A stretch of 5,244 nt of DNA from contig CAMGTS010000106.1 in NCBI GenBank assembly GCA_946062035.1, forward strand, positions 1 through 5,244, in the 5' to 3' direction. Source of the DNA: an uncultured Bacteroidales bacterium (GTDB lineage Bacteria; Bacteroidota; Bacteroidia; Bacteroidales; UBA932). Numbering within the stretch: position 1 is the first letter of the stretch; each line of letters starts with the position of its first letter. The notes under the pieces are model-generated. The model made no database searches. It was not told the DNA's origin and was given only the letters and a program-made list of their open reading frames with translations. The position numbers and the translations under genes are program-made. Below, piece by piece: positions 1 through 5,244 of the stretch.

Positions 1-418
1 CCGCAAGGCAATGCTTGCTAACATGGCATCTTCATTGATTTTGCACAAACACTTGGAGACAACCGTCGCAAAGGCAAAGGCTTTGAGAGTGTATGTTGAG
101 CCTCTTATCACAAAGAGTAAGGTTGACTCAACTGCAAACCGTCGTCTTGTCTTCAGCTATCTCAAGCAGAAAGAGGCTGTGACTGAGCTTTTCAGAACAG
201 TAGCTCCTAAAATCGCTGAGCGTCCGGGCGGATATACAAGAATCCTCAAGACAAGATTCCGTGCAGGTGACGCTGCAGATATGGCGTACATCGAGCTTGT
301 TGACTTCGCTGTAAGTGCTCCTGACAAGAAGGAGGCTGTTGCAGAGAAGAAGACAACAAGAAGAAGCCGTGCTAAGAAAGCTGCTCCAAAGGCGGAGGAG
401 GCTCCAAAGGCAGAATAA
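1..418 (+). CDS. rplQ: 50S ribosomal protein L17, 5'-truncated by window edge
   Basis: Large-subunit ribosomal protein L17, which binds 23S rRNA near the peptide exit tunnel. The frame is open from base 2 (codons R-K-A) into [18 protein letters not shown]. This matches the L17 block normally reading HRxAMxxNMAxSL around residue 16, so about 16 N-terminal codons lie outside the window; the ATG at position 11 is internal and not the start. Other family blocks visible are [18 protein letters not shown] and the hallmark [25 protein letters not shown]. After the core there is a low-complexity tail of about 30 residues rich in Lys, Ala and Glu ([21 protein letters not shown] is its end), typical of Bacteroidota L17 and longer than the 127-residue E. 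coli protein. rplQ is usually the last gene of the alpha operon after rpoA; the terminator just downstream fits this. Identification is close to certain. Confidence 0.97.
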   Translation, partial: RKAMLANMASSLILHKHLETTVAKAKALRVYVEPLITKSKVDSTANRRLVFSYLKQKEAVTELFRTVAPKIAERPGGYTRILKTRFRAGDAADMAYIELVDFAVSAPDKKEAVAEKKTTRRSRAKKAAPKAEEAPKAE

Positions 419-454
419 TCTGTCAAAAAGGACAGACCTTTTATAGATTTGTGA

Positions 455-485
455 GGGCGACTAAATAATTTTAGCCGCCCTTTTT
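455..485 (+). terminator. Rho-independent terminator after rplQ
   Basis: An 11-base-pair stem with one A.C mismatch is formed by GGGCGACTAAA (455-465) and TTTAGCCGCCC (470-480), with a TAAT loop and then five T residues (481-485). It starts 36 bases after the rplQ stop and separates the ribosomal operon from queG. Confidence 0.9.
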
Positions 486-509
486 ATATAGGTTATGAGG
501 AGATAACTC

Positions 510-542
510 TTGAAAATCATCCGTATCTTCGTATAGGATTTG
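510..542 (+). promoter_or_regulatory. Possible Bacteroidota-type promoter for queG-GSCFA unit
   Basis: A TTG at 510-512 lies 21 bases upstream of TAGGATTTG (534-542), which resembles the Bacteroidetes -7 box TAnnTTTG but carries one extra base between TA and TTTG. The distance from this box to the queG ATG (26 bases) is close to that of the two better promoters in this window (27 and 30 bases), which supports it. The imperfect -7 box keeps confidence low. A promoter is needed here because a strong terminator precedes the gene. Confidence 0.35.
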
Positions 543-568
543 TCGGAGGTCGGAACTATAGCGGTAAT

Positions 569-1684
569 ATGTCAACGGTATACAATAGCGGAATTCTTTA
601 TAAAAAGATAAGGAATATGGCCTCAGAGCTTGGATTTGCGGCGGTTGGATGCGCAAAGGCTGAGGAGTTGGGTCAGGAGGCTGATCTGTTCGACGAAGCG
701 GTTGAAAAAGGATATTTCGCAGGGATGACGTATCTCGGCAGGAATATTGACAAACGCAGAGACCCGAGATTGCTTCTCCCTGGGGCGAAAAGTGTTCTTG
801 TGTTTCTTGCTCCGTTCGGACAGGAAGTTAAGAAAGACGCACATTCAGAAGGGTGTCACGATACTTCCGCTGTTATTCATGGGCGACAGATGGCTGTCAA
901 TCTGAAAATTTCCGAATTTGCATTAGGTTCTGATTATCATAAAGTTATAAAAGATAAGCTTTATCTTATAGCCCAACTGATAAAGGATTCGTATGAGGAA
1001 AGTCAAGAAAGTGATTCTGTGGCCGACGATATGCGCAAAGAGCCTGTGTGCAGGGTTTTTACGGATTCCGCTCCTGTGTTGGAGAGGGCATGGGCAGTCC
1101 GTGCAGGGCTTGGGTTCATAGGTAAGAACAACTTCCTTATAAGTCCGGAATGTGGGATAAAGAACTTTATAGGTGTAATAATTACCAAAGCCGAACTACC
1201 TTATTATCAGAGTAATAGTGCAAAATCTGCCACAGCCGGGAAAACTGGTGAATGTGAGGTTCCTGATGAATCGTGTGTGCGCGGAAAAACCAATCCGTTT
1301 GTTAACGGTTGCGGAAACTGCACACGCTGTATTGATGCCTGTTCGCAGCACGCCCTATATGCCCCTTTTAAGTTGAATGCGGCCAAGTGCTTGTCTTATA
1401 AGACAATAGAGAGCAGGTCTCTTGCCGAGCAAATCAACAGGAACTGGATTTTCGGGTGCGATGACTGCATGAACGCCTGTCCGTGGAACAGCAGAAACAA
1501 ACAGGGCTGGCCCGAATTCTCTATTCTGAAAAACCTTCTTGGCCGGACTACACCTGAATTTTGGGAGAGCATGACTGATAGTGAGTTCACTGAAAAATTC
1601 AAAGAAACTCCGTTGCTCAGAGCGGGGCGCGAAAAGATATGCGCAAGCGTAAAGAGTTATCTTTGTAACGCTAAAACGGACTGA
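569..1684 (+). CDS. queG: Epoxyqueuosine reductase QueG
   Basis: Cobalamin-dependent iron-sulfur enzyme that reduces epoxyqueuosine to queuosine at the wobble base of GUN-anticodon tRNAs, in the cytoplasm; the last step of the pathway. In the 371 residues I see the N-terminal helix and GFAAVGCAKAEEL block (about 12-34), RNIDKRRDPRLLLPGAKSVL (58-77), SDYHKVIKDKL (121-131) and FTDSAPVLERAWAVRAGLGF (164-183), where D166 matches the proposed catalytic Asp, followed by IGKNN. All eight cluster cysteines are present: C248, C251, C254 and C258 (CxxCxxCxxxC), C274 in KCLSYKTIE, and C297, C300 and C304 in FGCDDCMNACPWN. The usual CP after the fourth cysteine is CS here. Extra loops at about 84-112 and 211-245, and a smaller one near 142-158, lengthen it relative to the compact Bacteroidota form. 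There is no C-terminal HEAT-like extension. ATG 569 is the first in-frame ATG; M17 (617) would cut into the first helix. There is no Shine-Dalgarno at normal spacing. Its stop overlaps the next gene's start by one base. Confidence 0.95.
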   Translation: MSTVYNSGILYKKIRNMASELGFAAVGCAKAEELGQEADLFDEAVEKGYFAGMTYLGRNIDKRRDPRLLLPGAKSVLVFLAPFGQEVKKDAHSEGCHDTSAVIHGRQMAVNLKISEFALGSDYHKVIKDKLYLIAQLIKDSYEESQESDSVADDMRKEPVCRVFTDSAPVLERAWAVRAGLGFIGKNNFLISPECGIKNFIGVIITKAELPYYQSNSAKSATAGKTGECEVPDESCVRGKTNPFVNGCGNCTRCIDACSQHALYAPFKLNAAKCLSYKTIESRSLAEQINRNWIFGCDDCMNACPWNSRNKQGWPEFSILKNLLGRTTPEFWESMTDSEFTEKFKETPLLRAGREKICASVKSYLCNAKTD

Positions 1685-2592
1685 TGCAGATGAAACTGTT
1701 TACAAACATAGAAATTCCGAAACTTAGCCCTGCGATTGACTATTCTTCCAAGATAGCGATGTTCGGGTCATGCTTTACCGATGAAATCGGGGAGCAGCTT
1801 CAATCATACGGGTTCAATGTATTGGTGAACCCTTTCGGTACTTTGTATAATCCTTGTTCTGTATTCAACTCCCTGATGAGGCTCGGGGCGGTCTGCGGGA
1901 TGGTCAGAACGCAGGACTCTCCTTTTTTCCAGAAGGAAGATATCGTCCGAAGACCTGACGGCTTATTGGTGACCTATTCGCATCACTCCCGTTGCGGCTA
2001 TCGTCCTGACGAGAGAGACGCAGACCCTGACGTGACATTTTTGAGCCGTATAAATTCAGAATTAAAGCGTCAGGCGGAGTTCTTTTATTCGGCTGATACT
2101 CTGATTATAACATTGGGGACTTCCTATATCTTCAAATTATCTGGGACAAATTTTGTTGTCTCGAACTGCCATAAGATGCCGGCACGATGCTTTTCGAGGG
2201 AGTTCCTGAGCTTAGAGGAGAGCTGCGAGATTTTGGACACGATCAGGGAGACCTTCCCCGGCAAAAAAATTATATTCACTGTTAGTCCGATACGCCATCT
2301 TTCAGATGGTGCTCATGGCAACCAGTTGAGCAAAAGCTCATTGCTTCTTGCAGTAGACAAATGCATTTCTACGAGCGTTGGCCAAAGCTATTATTTTCCG
2401 GCCTACGAAATTATGATGGACGAACTCCGTGACTACCGCTGGTATGCGGAGGATTTGGTGCATCCGTCCGCTACCGCAGTAAAATATATTTTCGAGAAAT
2501 TCAAGGAGGCTTGTATATCGCCCGACTCATACTCGCGCATGGAGCAGGAGTTTAGGGCTTTTCGTGCTAATCAGCACCGTCCGTTATTGTGA
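1684..2592 (+). CDS. GSCFA domain protein (SGNH hydrolase-like)
   Basis: Member of the GSCFA family, related to SGNH/GDSL hydrolases, whose substrate is not established. The 302-residue protein has the family's order of motifs. The name-giving nucleophile block reads FGSCFTDEIG (27-36; S29 the expected nucleophile, with T replacing the A of GSCFA). It is followed by NPFGTLYNP (49-57), LIITLGTSYIF (140-150), NCHKMP (161-166), FTVSPIRHLSDG (198-209) and NQLSKSSLL (213-221). DLVHPS (257-262) provides the Asp-x-x-His pair (D257, H260) typical of the last SGNH block. No signal peptide is visible, so a cytoplasmic location is inferred. The ATG shares its A with the TGA of queG (TGATG at 1682-1686), implying translational coupling; a second ATG at 1690 (M3) is a possible alternative start. 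Its length is near the family norm. The family call is firm; the reaction is unknown, and a link to queuosine is only suggested by the coupling. Confidence 0.92.
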   Translation: MQMKLFTNIEIPKLSPAIDYSSKIAMFGSCFTDEIGEQLQSYGFNVLVNPFGTLYNPCSVFNSLMRLGAVCGMVRTQDSPFFQKEDIVRRPDGLLVTYSHHSRCGYRPDERDADPDVTFLSRINSELKRQAEFFYSADTLIITLGTSYIFKLSGTNFVVSNCHKMPARCFSREFLSLEESCEILDTIRETFPGKKIIFTVSPIRHLSDGAHGNQLSKSSLLLAVDKCISTSVGQSYYFPAYEIMMDELRDYRWYAEDLVHPSATAVKYIFEKFKEACISPDSYSRMEQEFRAFRANQHRPLL

Positions 2593-2642
2593 ACCGAACC
2601 AGTGTGGGTATAACGGGCAATCCGCCGCATTATCCTATAAAA

Positions 2643-3203
2643 TTACTTAACGTTCTTGTGGATGAAGTCGATAAGTTCGTCTCCTCTGAGTGAGCGCTTT
2701 ACGATTTTTCCGTCAGGTGCGAACAAGATGGTCTCAGGAATACCTCTTACTCCATAGACAGTGCTTACATCATCTATCTTGTTGATATATACTTGCTTCC
2801 AAATCATATTGTGTTTCTTGACAGCCTCAACCGCCGCATTTTTGTCTTTATCCAGGTTCACGCCGAGGATTACAAGCTTTTTCCCTTTGTATTCGCTCTG
2901 AAGTTTTGCAAGAGTCGGCATCTCCTTGATGCACCATCCGCACCAGCTTGCCCAGAAATCGATGAGGACATATTTACCTTTGCCTACAAAGTCAGAGAGT
3001 TTTGCGCTCTTGCCATCTGCGGTTGTGAGGGCCAAATCCGCAAACATTTTGCCTTCGGATGTGTTGGCCAATGCCTGCTTTACTACATCATCGTTTCCGT
3101 TGTTTGAATAGTTGCCGCTGATATTGCCGGATTTGTTGCCTGCGAATGAGGCGGTGCTTATAGCTAAAATTGCGCATAATGCGAATGCTGTGATTTTGTT
3201 CAT
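2643..3203 (-). CDS. TlpA-like periplasmic thioredoxin-fold protein with CGWC motif
   Basis: Exported thiol-disulfide oxidoreductase of the TlpA/ResA/AhpC-TSA type, probably a periplasmic disulfide reductant. Starting at ATG 3203, the 186-residue product has a signal peptide: MNK, a hydrophobic stretch ITAFALCAILAIS, and a likely cleavage after ASFA (residue 21). A Gly/Asn/Ser-rich linker covers about 22-38. The thioredoxin domain follows: FADLALTTADGKSAKLSDF (55-72), VLIDFWASWCGWCIKEMPTL (79-98) with redox cysteines C88 and C91, VILGVNLDKD (111-120), and GVRGIPETILFAPDGKIV (151-168) with the cis-proline P156. The active site is CGWC rather than the common CxPC. A longer reading from a TTG at 3242 is rejected because that codon lies just upstream of the -7 box. 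It is convergent with the GSCFA gene and divergent from the threonine dehydrogenase gene. A lipobox reading of FALC (C10) is unlikely because the hydrophobic core continues past it. Confidence 0.9.
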   Translation of the reverse strand: MNKITAFALCAILAISTASFAGNKSGNISGNYSNNGNDDVVKQALANTSEGKMFADLALTTADGKSAKLSDFVGKGKYVLIDFWASWCGWCIKEMPTLAKLQSEYKGKKLVILGVNLDKDKNAAVEAVKKHNMIWKQVYINKIDDVSTVYGVRGIPETILFAPDGKIVKRSLRGDELIDFIHKNVK

Positions 3204-3230
3204 ATACCCTATATTTCTTTTGTGCTTTCG

Positions 3231-3238
3231 CAAAGATA
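3231..3238 (-). promoter_or_regulatory. -7 box of thioredoxin gene promoter
   Basis: Read on the minus strand this is TATCTTTG, an exact match to the Bacteroidetes -7 consensus TAnnTTTG. It ends 27 bases before the ATG at 3203, leaving a short A-rich leader. No good TTTG-like -33 box is found 19-21 bases upstream. It decides the start: the alternative TTG codon at 3242-3240 lies upstream of the expected transcription start. Confidence 0.65.
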
Positions 3239-3289
3239 GCAATAACGGGTAAGTTGCAGCTTTTTAGTTACTGAACAATCTAATAGTGC

Positions 3290-3321
3290 GTTGTTTCTGC
3301 AATTGACATTCACTATATTTG
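3290..3321 (+). promoter_or_regulatory. Bacteroidota-type promoter of threonine dehydrogenase gene
   Basis: GTTG (3290-3293) serves as the -33 element and TATATTTG (3314-3321) as an exact TAnnTTTG -7 box, with a 20-base spacer, which matches the known 19-21 base spacing. The ATG at 3352 follows after 30 A/T-rich bases without a clear Shine-Dalgarno sequence. The TTG at 3319 that would extend the frame lies inside the -7 box and so cannot be the start. Confidence 0.75.
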
Positions 3322-3351
3322 GGGCATCGAAAAAGTATAGAATTCTTTTAT

Positions 3352-4314
3352 ATGAAAAGGATATTAGTTGTCGGGGCAGGCGGACAGATAGGGACAGAGC
3401 TTGTTCCGTTTCTTCAGAAAAACTATGGTGAGGACAATGTTATTGCGGCTGAAGTAAGGCCTGAAGTTGTCGAAAGGCTTTCGGAAAACAGCATGGCGAT
3501 CCAACTTGACGCACTTGATTTCAACGGCTACGGAGAGGCCATCAAAAAGTATAATATCGACGGCATCTACAATCTTGTAGCCCTTCTTTCTGCTAAGGGT
3601 GAACTTAACCCTGAGCTTGCATGGAAAATAAACATGGGAGCGTTGATGAATTCGCTGAACTTAGCGAAGGAGTTGAACTGTGCCCTGTTTACCCCTTCTT
3701 CCATCGGAGCGTTTGGCAACAGCACACCTCATTACAAGACTCCACAGGATACTGTCATGAGGCCTGATACTGTTTACGGCATTTGCAAGGTTGCAGGTGA
3801 ACTTTTGGGCGACTATTATCACAGGCGCTATGGAGTTGACACCAGAAGCGTAAGATTCCCGGGTATCATCTCTAATGGCTGTCTTCCTGGCGGCGGTACG
3901 ACAGACTATGCGGTAGAGGTGTTCTACGAGGTTATTAAGAACGGACGCTACACTTGCGAAGTGCCGGAGGATGCCTATATGGATATGATCTATATGCCTG
4001 ATGCTCTTGAGGCTACTGTTCAGCTGATGGAGGCTGATCCTTCAAGGCTCAAACACCGCAACAGCTTCAATATCGCAAGCATGAGTTTTACTCCTGAGCA
4101 GATTTTCAACGAGATTAAGAAGAGAATCCCTTCATTCACTTGGGATTACAAGATCGACCCAGTCAAGGCGAACATTGCAAACAGTTGGCCTGATTGTCTG
4201 GATGACACTTGCGCACGCGAGGAGTGGGACTGGAATCCGAAGTGGGGTCTTCAGGAGATGATAACCGATATGCTCAAGGTCTGCGAGGAGAAAGTAAAAG
4301 CAGGACTATACTAA
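3352..4314 (+). CDS. L-threonine 3-dehydrogenase, short-chain (SDR/epimerase-like) type
   Basis: NAD-dependent enzyme that oxidises L-threonine to 2-amino-3-ketobutyrate, which 2-amino-3-ketobutyrate CoA ligase (Kbl) then splits to glycine and acetyl-CoA. It is cytoplasmic. The 320-residue protein has the extended-SDR plan: Rossmann motif VVGAGGQIGTEL (6-17; G8, G11, G14), then IYNLVALLSAKGELNP (72-87), the serine block TPSSIGAFG (114-122) and the YxxxK pair in VYGICKVAGE (Y142, K146). GGGTTDYAVEVFYE (180-193) and YTCEVPEDAYMDMIYMPDAL (200-219) follow, then SFTPEQI (245-251) and NSWPDCLDD (277-285). The GGGTTDYAV and SWP blocks are what separate this threonine-dehydrogenase group from generic UDP-sugar epimerases. 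The usual GISK is GICK here. The start at 3352 is set by the promoter and by the Rossmann strand beginning at residue 3. It has its own promoter and terminator; no kbl gene is in the window. A generic epimerase/dehydratase is the less likely alternative. Confidence 0.9.
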   Translation: MKRILVVGAGGQIGTELVPFLQKNYGEDNVIAAEVRPEVVERLSENSMAIQLDALDFNGYGEAIKKYNIDGIYNLVALLSAKGELNPELAWKINMGALMNSLNLAKELNCALFTPSSIGAFGNSTPHYKTPQDTVMRPDTVYGICKVAGELLGDYYHRRYGVDTRSVRFPGIISNGCLPGGGTTDYAVEVFYEVIKNGRYTCEVPEDAYMDMIYMPDALEATVQLMEADPSRLKHRNSFNIASMSFTPEQIFNEIKKRIPSFTWDYKIDPVKANIANSWPDCLDDTCAREEWDWNPKWGLQEMITDMLKVCEEKVKAGLY

Positions 4315-4341
4315 AAGCTACTTTTAAGAAATGCAAACAGG

Positions 4342-4370
4342 TCGCCCGAAAACAACTTCGGGCGATTTTT
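4342..4370 (+). terminator. Rho-independent terminator of threonine dehydrogenase gene
   Basis: A perfect 9-base-pair stem TCGCCCGAA (4342-4350) / TTCGGGCGA (4357-4365) with a six-base AACAAC loop is followed by five T residues (4366-4370) and GTTT. It starts 28 bases after the stop codon. On the minus strand it lacks a T-run, so it looks one-directional. Confidence 0.93.
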
Positions 4371-4371
4371 G

Positions 4372-4437
4372 TTTATTGGCAATAAATAGAATTGCCAAGA
4401 TTTGTTTACTGTCAATAAATAAAATGACAGAGATTGG
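4372..4437. repeat. Two tandem 33-base hairpin-forming units
   Basis: Unit A (4372-4404) and unit B (4405-4437) align without gaps at 25 of 33 positions by my count; both start TTTA and share CAATAAATA. Unit A forms an 8-base-pair stem, TTGGCAAT (4376-4383) / ATTGCCAA (4391-4398). Unit B forms a 6-base-pair stem, CTGTCA (4409-4414) / TGACAG (4425-4430). Where the stems differ, both partners have changed (T-A to C-G at the base, G-C to T-A at the fourth pair). Neither hairpin is followed by a T-run on either strand, so they are not ordinary terminators. The rest of the spacer to 4514 shows no gene. The function is unknown. Confidence 0.7.
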
Positions 4438-4514
4438 CATATATCCGCAGAATGGCAAGGCTATAGAGGTCGTACCGGCCTGGAAGTGGCTGCTGTCATG
4501 ATGCTCTTCATCTT

Positions 4515-5006
4515 TTACAGGATTTCTCTTGCAATCCAGGCGCAGGCTTCGGCATCGGCGAGGGCGTGGTGATGATTCTCCAAATTGTAGCCGCAAACTG
4601 CCGAGACGGTATGAAGCTGATGGTTCGATAATTCAGGAAATCTGCTGCGGGCGGCTTTGAGAGTATCGTAGAACTCATAGTCCGGATAGTCCATCTGATA
4701 GACACGGAATACAGCTTTCAGACAACTTTCATCGAACGCCTTATTATGGGCGACTAATGGCAGATTCTCAATAAGCGGTGCAATCTGTTTCCAAACGTCA
4801 GGGAATACGGGTGCATTCTCAGTATCTTCGCTGCACAAGCCGTGCACCATGCTGCAACGGTAGTTGTAGTACTCGGGTTCGGGCTTGATGAGTGAGTAGA
4901 AAGAGTCAACAATCTCACCTCCACGCACTATCACTACACCTACGGCGCAAACGGACGACCGTTGATAGTTCGCTGTCTCAAAATCTATCGCCGCGAAGTT
5001 TTGCAT
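4515..5006 (-). CDS. DnaQ-like DEDDh 3'-5' exonuclease
   Basis: Small stand-alone exonuclease domain of the RNase T/DnaQ superfamily, expected to remove nucleotides from 3' ends of DNA or RNA with two metal ions. The 163 residues hold the whole fold. Exo I is FAAIDFETA (4-12) with D8 and E10, Exo II is VAHNKAFDESCLKAVF (85-100) with D92, and Exo III lies in ENHHHALADAEACAWIA (143-159), where H146 and D151 form the HxxxxD pair of the DEDDh subtype. A conserved middle block is FYDTLKAARSRFPELSNHQL (112-131). The protein ends just after the last helix with no extra domain, so it is not a polymerase epsilon subunit with a polymerase-binding tail. The ATG at 5006 is the only sensible start, since Exo I begins at residue 4. 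It overlaps the upstream HTH gene by 22 bases, which suggests coupled translation. Similar proteins are common in Bacteroidota, and the natural substrate is unclear. Confidence 0.92.
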   Translation of the reverse strand: MQNFAAIDFETANYQRSSVCAVGVVIVRGGEIVDSFYSLIKPEPEYYNYRCSMVHGLCSEDTENAPVFPDVWKQIAPLIENLPLVAHNKAFDESCLKAVFRVYQMDYPDYEFYDTLKAARSRFPELSNHQLHTVSAVCGYNLENHHHALADAEACAWIAREIL

Positions 5007-5244
5007 GATTCAAGAAGTTCAGTTGCAGATTGGCGGATAGCGGAAAAGATTTCTTCGAGGCGTTTTTCGGATGGCTTCTTGATGCCGCTAATATATTGTG
5101 CGAACAGGCTTTGCGAAATACCTAATCTTCTGGCTATGGCTGAGGCGTTTAGCTCGGGATGCTCAATAAATAATCGGTATAGTGTGTTGTCGTTTTTCTT
5201 ATTGAAAATCCCATCGAAACTGAGATCCTCATCAAGTGCTTCCC
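4985..5244 (-). CDS. Helix-turn-helix protein, C-terminal part; HicB-type antitoxin-like
   Basis: An open frame enters from the right edge (first full codon 5242-5240) and runs 85 residues to a TAG at 4987-4985; its start lies outside the window. The sequence contains a clear helix-turn-helix at residues about 31-58, LNASAIARRLGISQSLFAQY followed by ISGIKKPS, with the A-x-x-LGIS turn and the GxKKPS end seen in XRE-like domains. After it comes EKRLEEIFSAIRQSATELLE (59-78), an amphipathic helix. The layout of a degenerate HTH followed by a PSEK-led helix resembles the C-terminal half of HicB-family antitoxins in Bacteroidota; that assignment is from recall of the family. The N-terminal HicB fold cannot be checked. 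It overlaps the exonuclease start by 22 bases, so the two are probably co-transcribed. Alternatives are a plain XRE-type regulator or another small antitoxin. Confidence 0.75.
   Translation of the reverse strand, partial: EALDEDLSFDGIFNKKNDNTLYRLFIEHPELNASAIARRLGISQSLFAQYISGIKKPSEKRLEEIFSAIRQSATELLESCKTSRR

Noticed and set aside
492..507. Short inverted repeat GTTAT...ATAAC and a three-codon ATG reading frame upstream of queG
   Set aside because: Five-base arms and a minimal frame are expected by chance in A/T-rich leader DNA.
544..550. CGGAGGT as a Shine-Dalgarno for queG
   Set aside because: It ends 18 bases before the ATG, too far for normal spacing, and Bacteroidota leaders rarely use Shine-Dalgarno sequences.
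2607..2635. Imperfect hairpin between the convergent GSCFA and thioredoxin genes (GG-ATAA-CGG / CCG-TTAT-CC with bulges)
   Set aside because: It has a one-base bulge on one side and a five-base bulge on the other, and no T-run on either strand. It may still be a weak bidirectional stop, but I cannot support it.
2793..3111. Plus-strand open frames opposite the thioredoxin gene
   Set aside because: They are antisense shadows of a well-supported coding region and show no recognisable domain.
3204..3242. N-terminal extension of the thioredoxin protein (13 residues from a TTG)
   Set aside because: The TTG lies upstream of the TATCTTTG -7 box, and the ATG at 3203 begins a normal signal peptide.
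3319..3351. N-terminal extension of the threonine dehydrogenase (11 residues from a TTG)
   Set aside because: The TTG is part of the -7 box itself, and the Rossmann strand begins right after the ATG at 3352.
4467..4481. Small hairpin AGGTCG-TAC-CGGCCT downstream of the exonuclease gene on the minus strand
   Set aside because: Six pairs including a G.T wobble, and no T-run follows on the minus strand, so it is not a convincing terminator.
4324..4596. 90-codon minus-strand open frame through the tandem repeats, giving two similar 11-residue segments
   Set aside because: It begins inside the exonuclease gene in another frame and reads through the dehydrogenase terminator. The peptide repeat is just the 33-base DNA repeat translated, since 33 is divisible by three. 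No family is recognisable.

Overview
The window looks like a chromosomal, housekeeping stretch from a member of the Bacteroidota, most likely Bacteroidales. The genes show this: a ribosomal protein L17 with a long Lys/Ala/Glu tail, a GSCFA-family protein, an SDR-type L-threonine dehydrogenase and a TlpA-like periplasmic thioredoxin. The promoters agree. Two genes are preceded by exact TAnnTTTG -7 boxes, the form read by the Bacteroidetes primary sigma factor, and their leaders are short and A/T-rich with no clear Shine-Dalgarno sequence. I see no insertion sequence, integrase, CRISPR array, tRNA or rRNA.

Layout, left to right. (1) 1-485: the 3' part of rplQ (L17; its first ~16 codons lie outside the window), closed by a strong intrinsic terminator. 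(2) 510-2592, plus strand: a two-gene unit of queG (epoxyqueuosine reductase, last step of queuosine synthesis) and a GSCFA/SGNH-like gene, joined by a one-base stop/start overlap. (3) 2643-3203, minus strand: an exported thioredoxin-fold protein of the TlpA type with an unusual CGWC active site, convergent with the GSCFA gene. (4) 3204-3351: a divergent promoter region serving the thioredoxin gene (minus) and the next gene (plus). (5) 3352-4370, plus strand: an L-threonine 3-dehydrogenase of the short-chain type with a perfect-stem terminator. (6) 4371-4514: a short non-coding spacer with two tandem 33-base hairpin units whose stems differ by paired substitutions. (7) 4515-5244, minus strand: a DnaQ-like DEDDh 3'-5' exonuclease whose start lies inside the end of an upstream helix-turn-helix gene. 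That gene runs off the right edge and resembles the C-terminal half of Bacteroidota HicB-type antitoxins.

The genes do not form one pathway. rplQ ends the ribosomal alpha operon, queG acts on tRNA, the thioredoxin acts in the periplasm, and the dehydrogenase degrades threonine. The two parts most worth a second look are the tandem hairpin units at 4372-4437 and the overlapping HTH-exonuclease pair at the right edge. Neither is proof of a new system.
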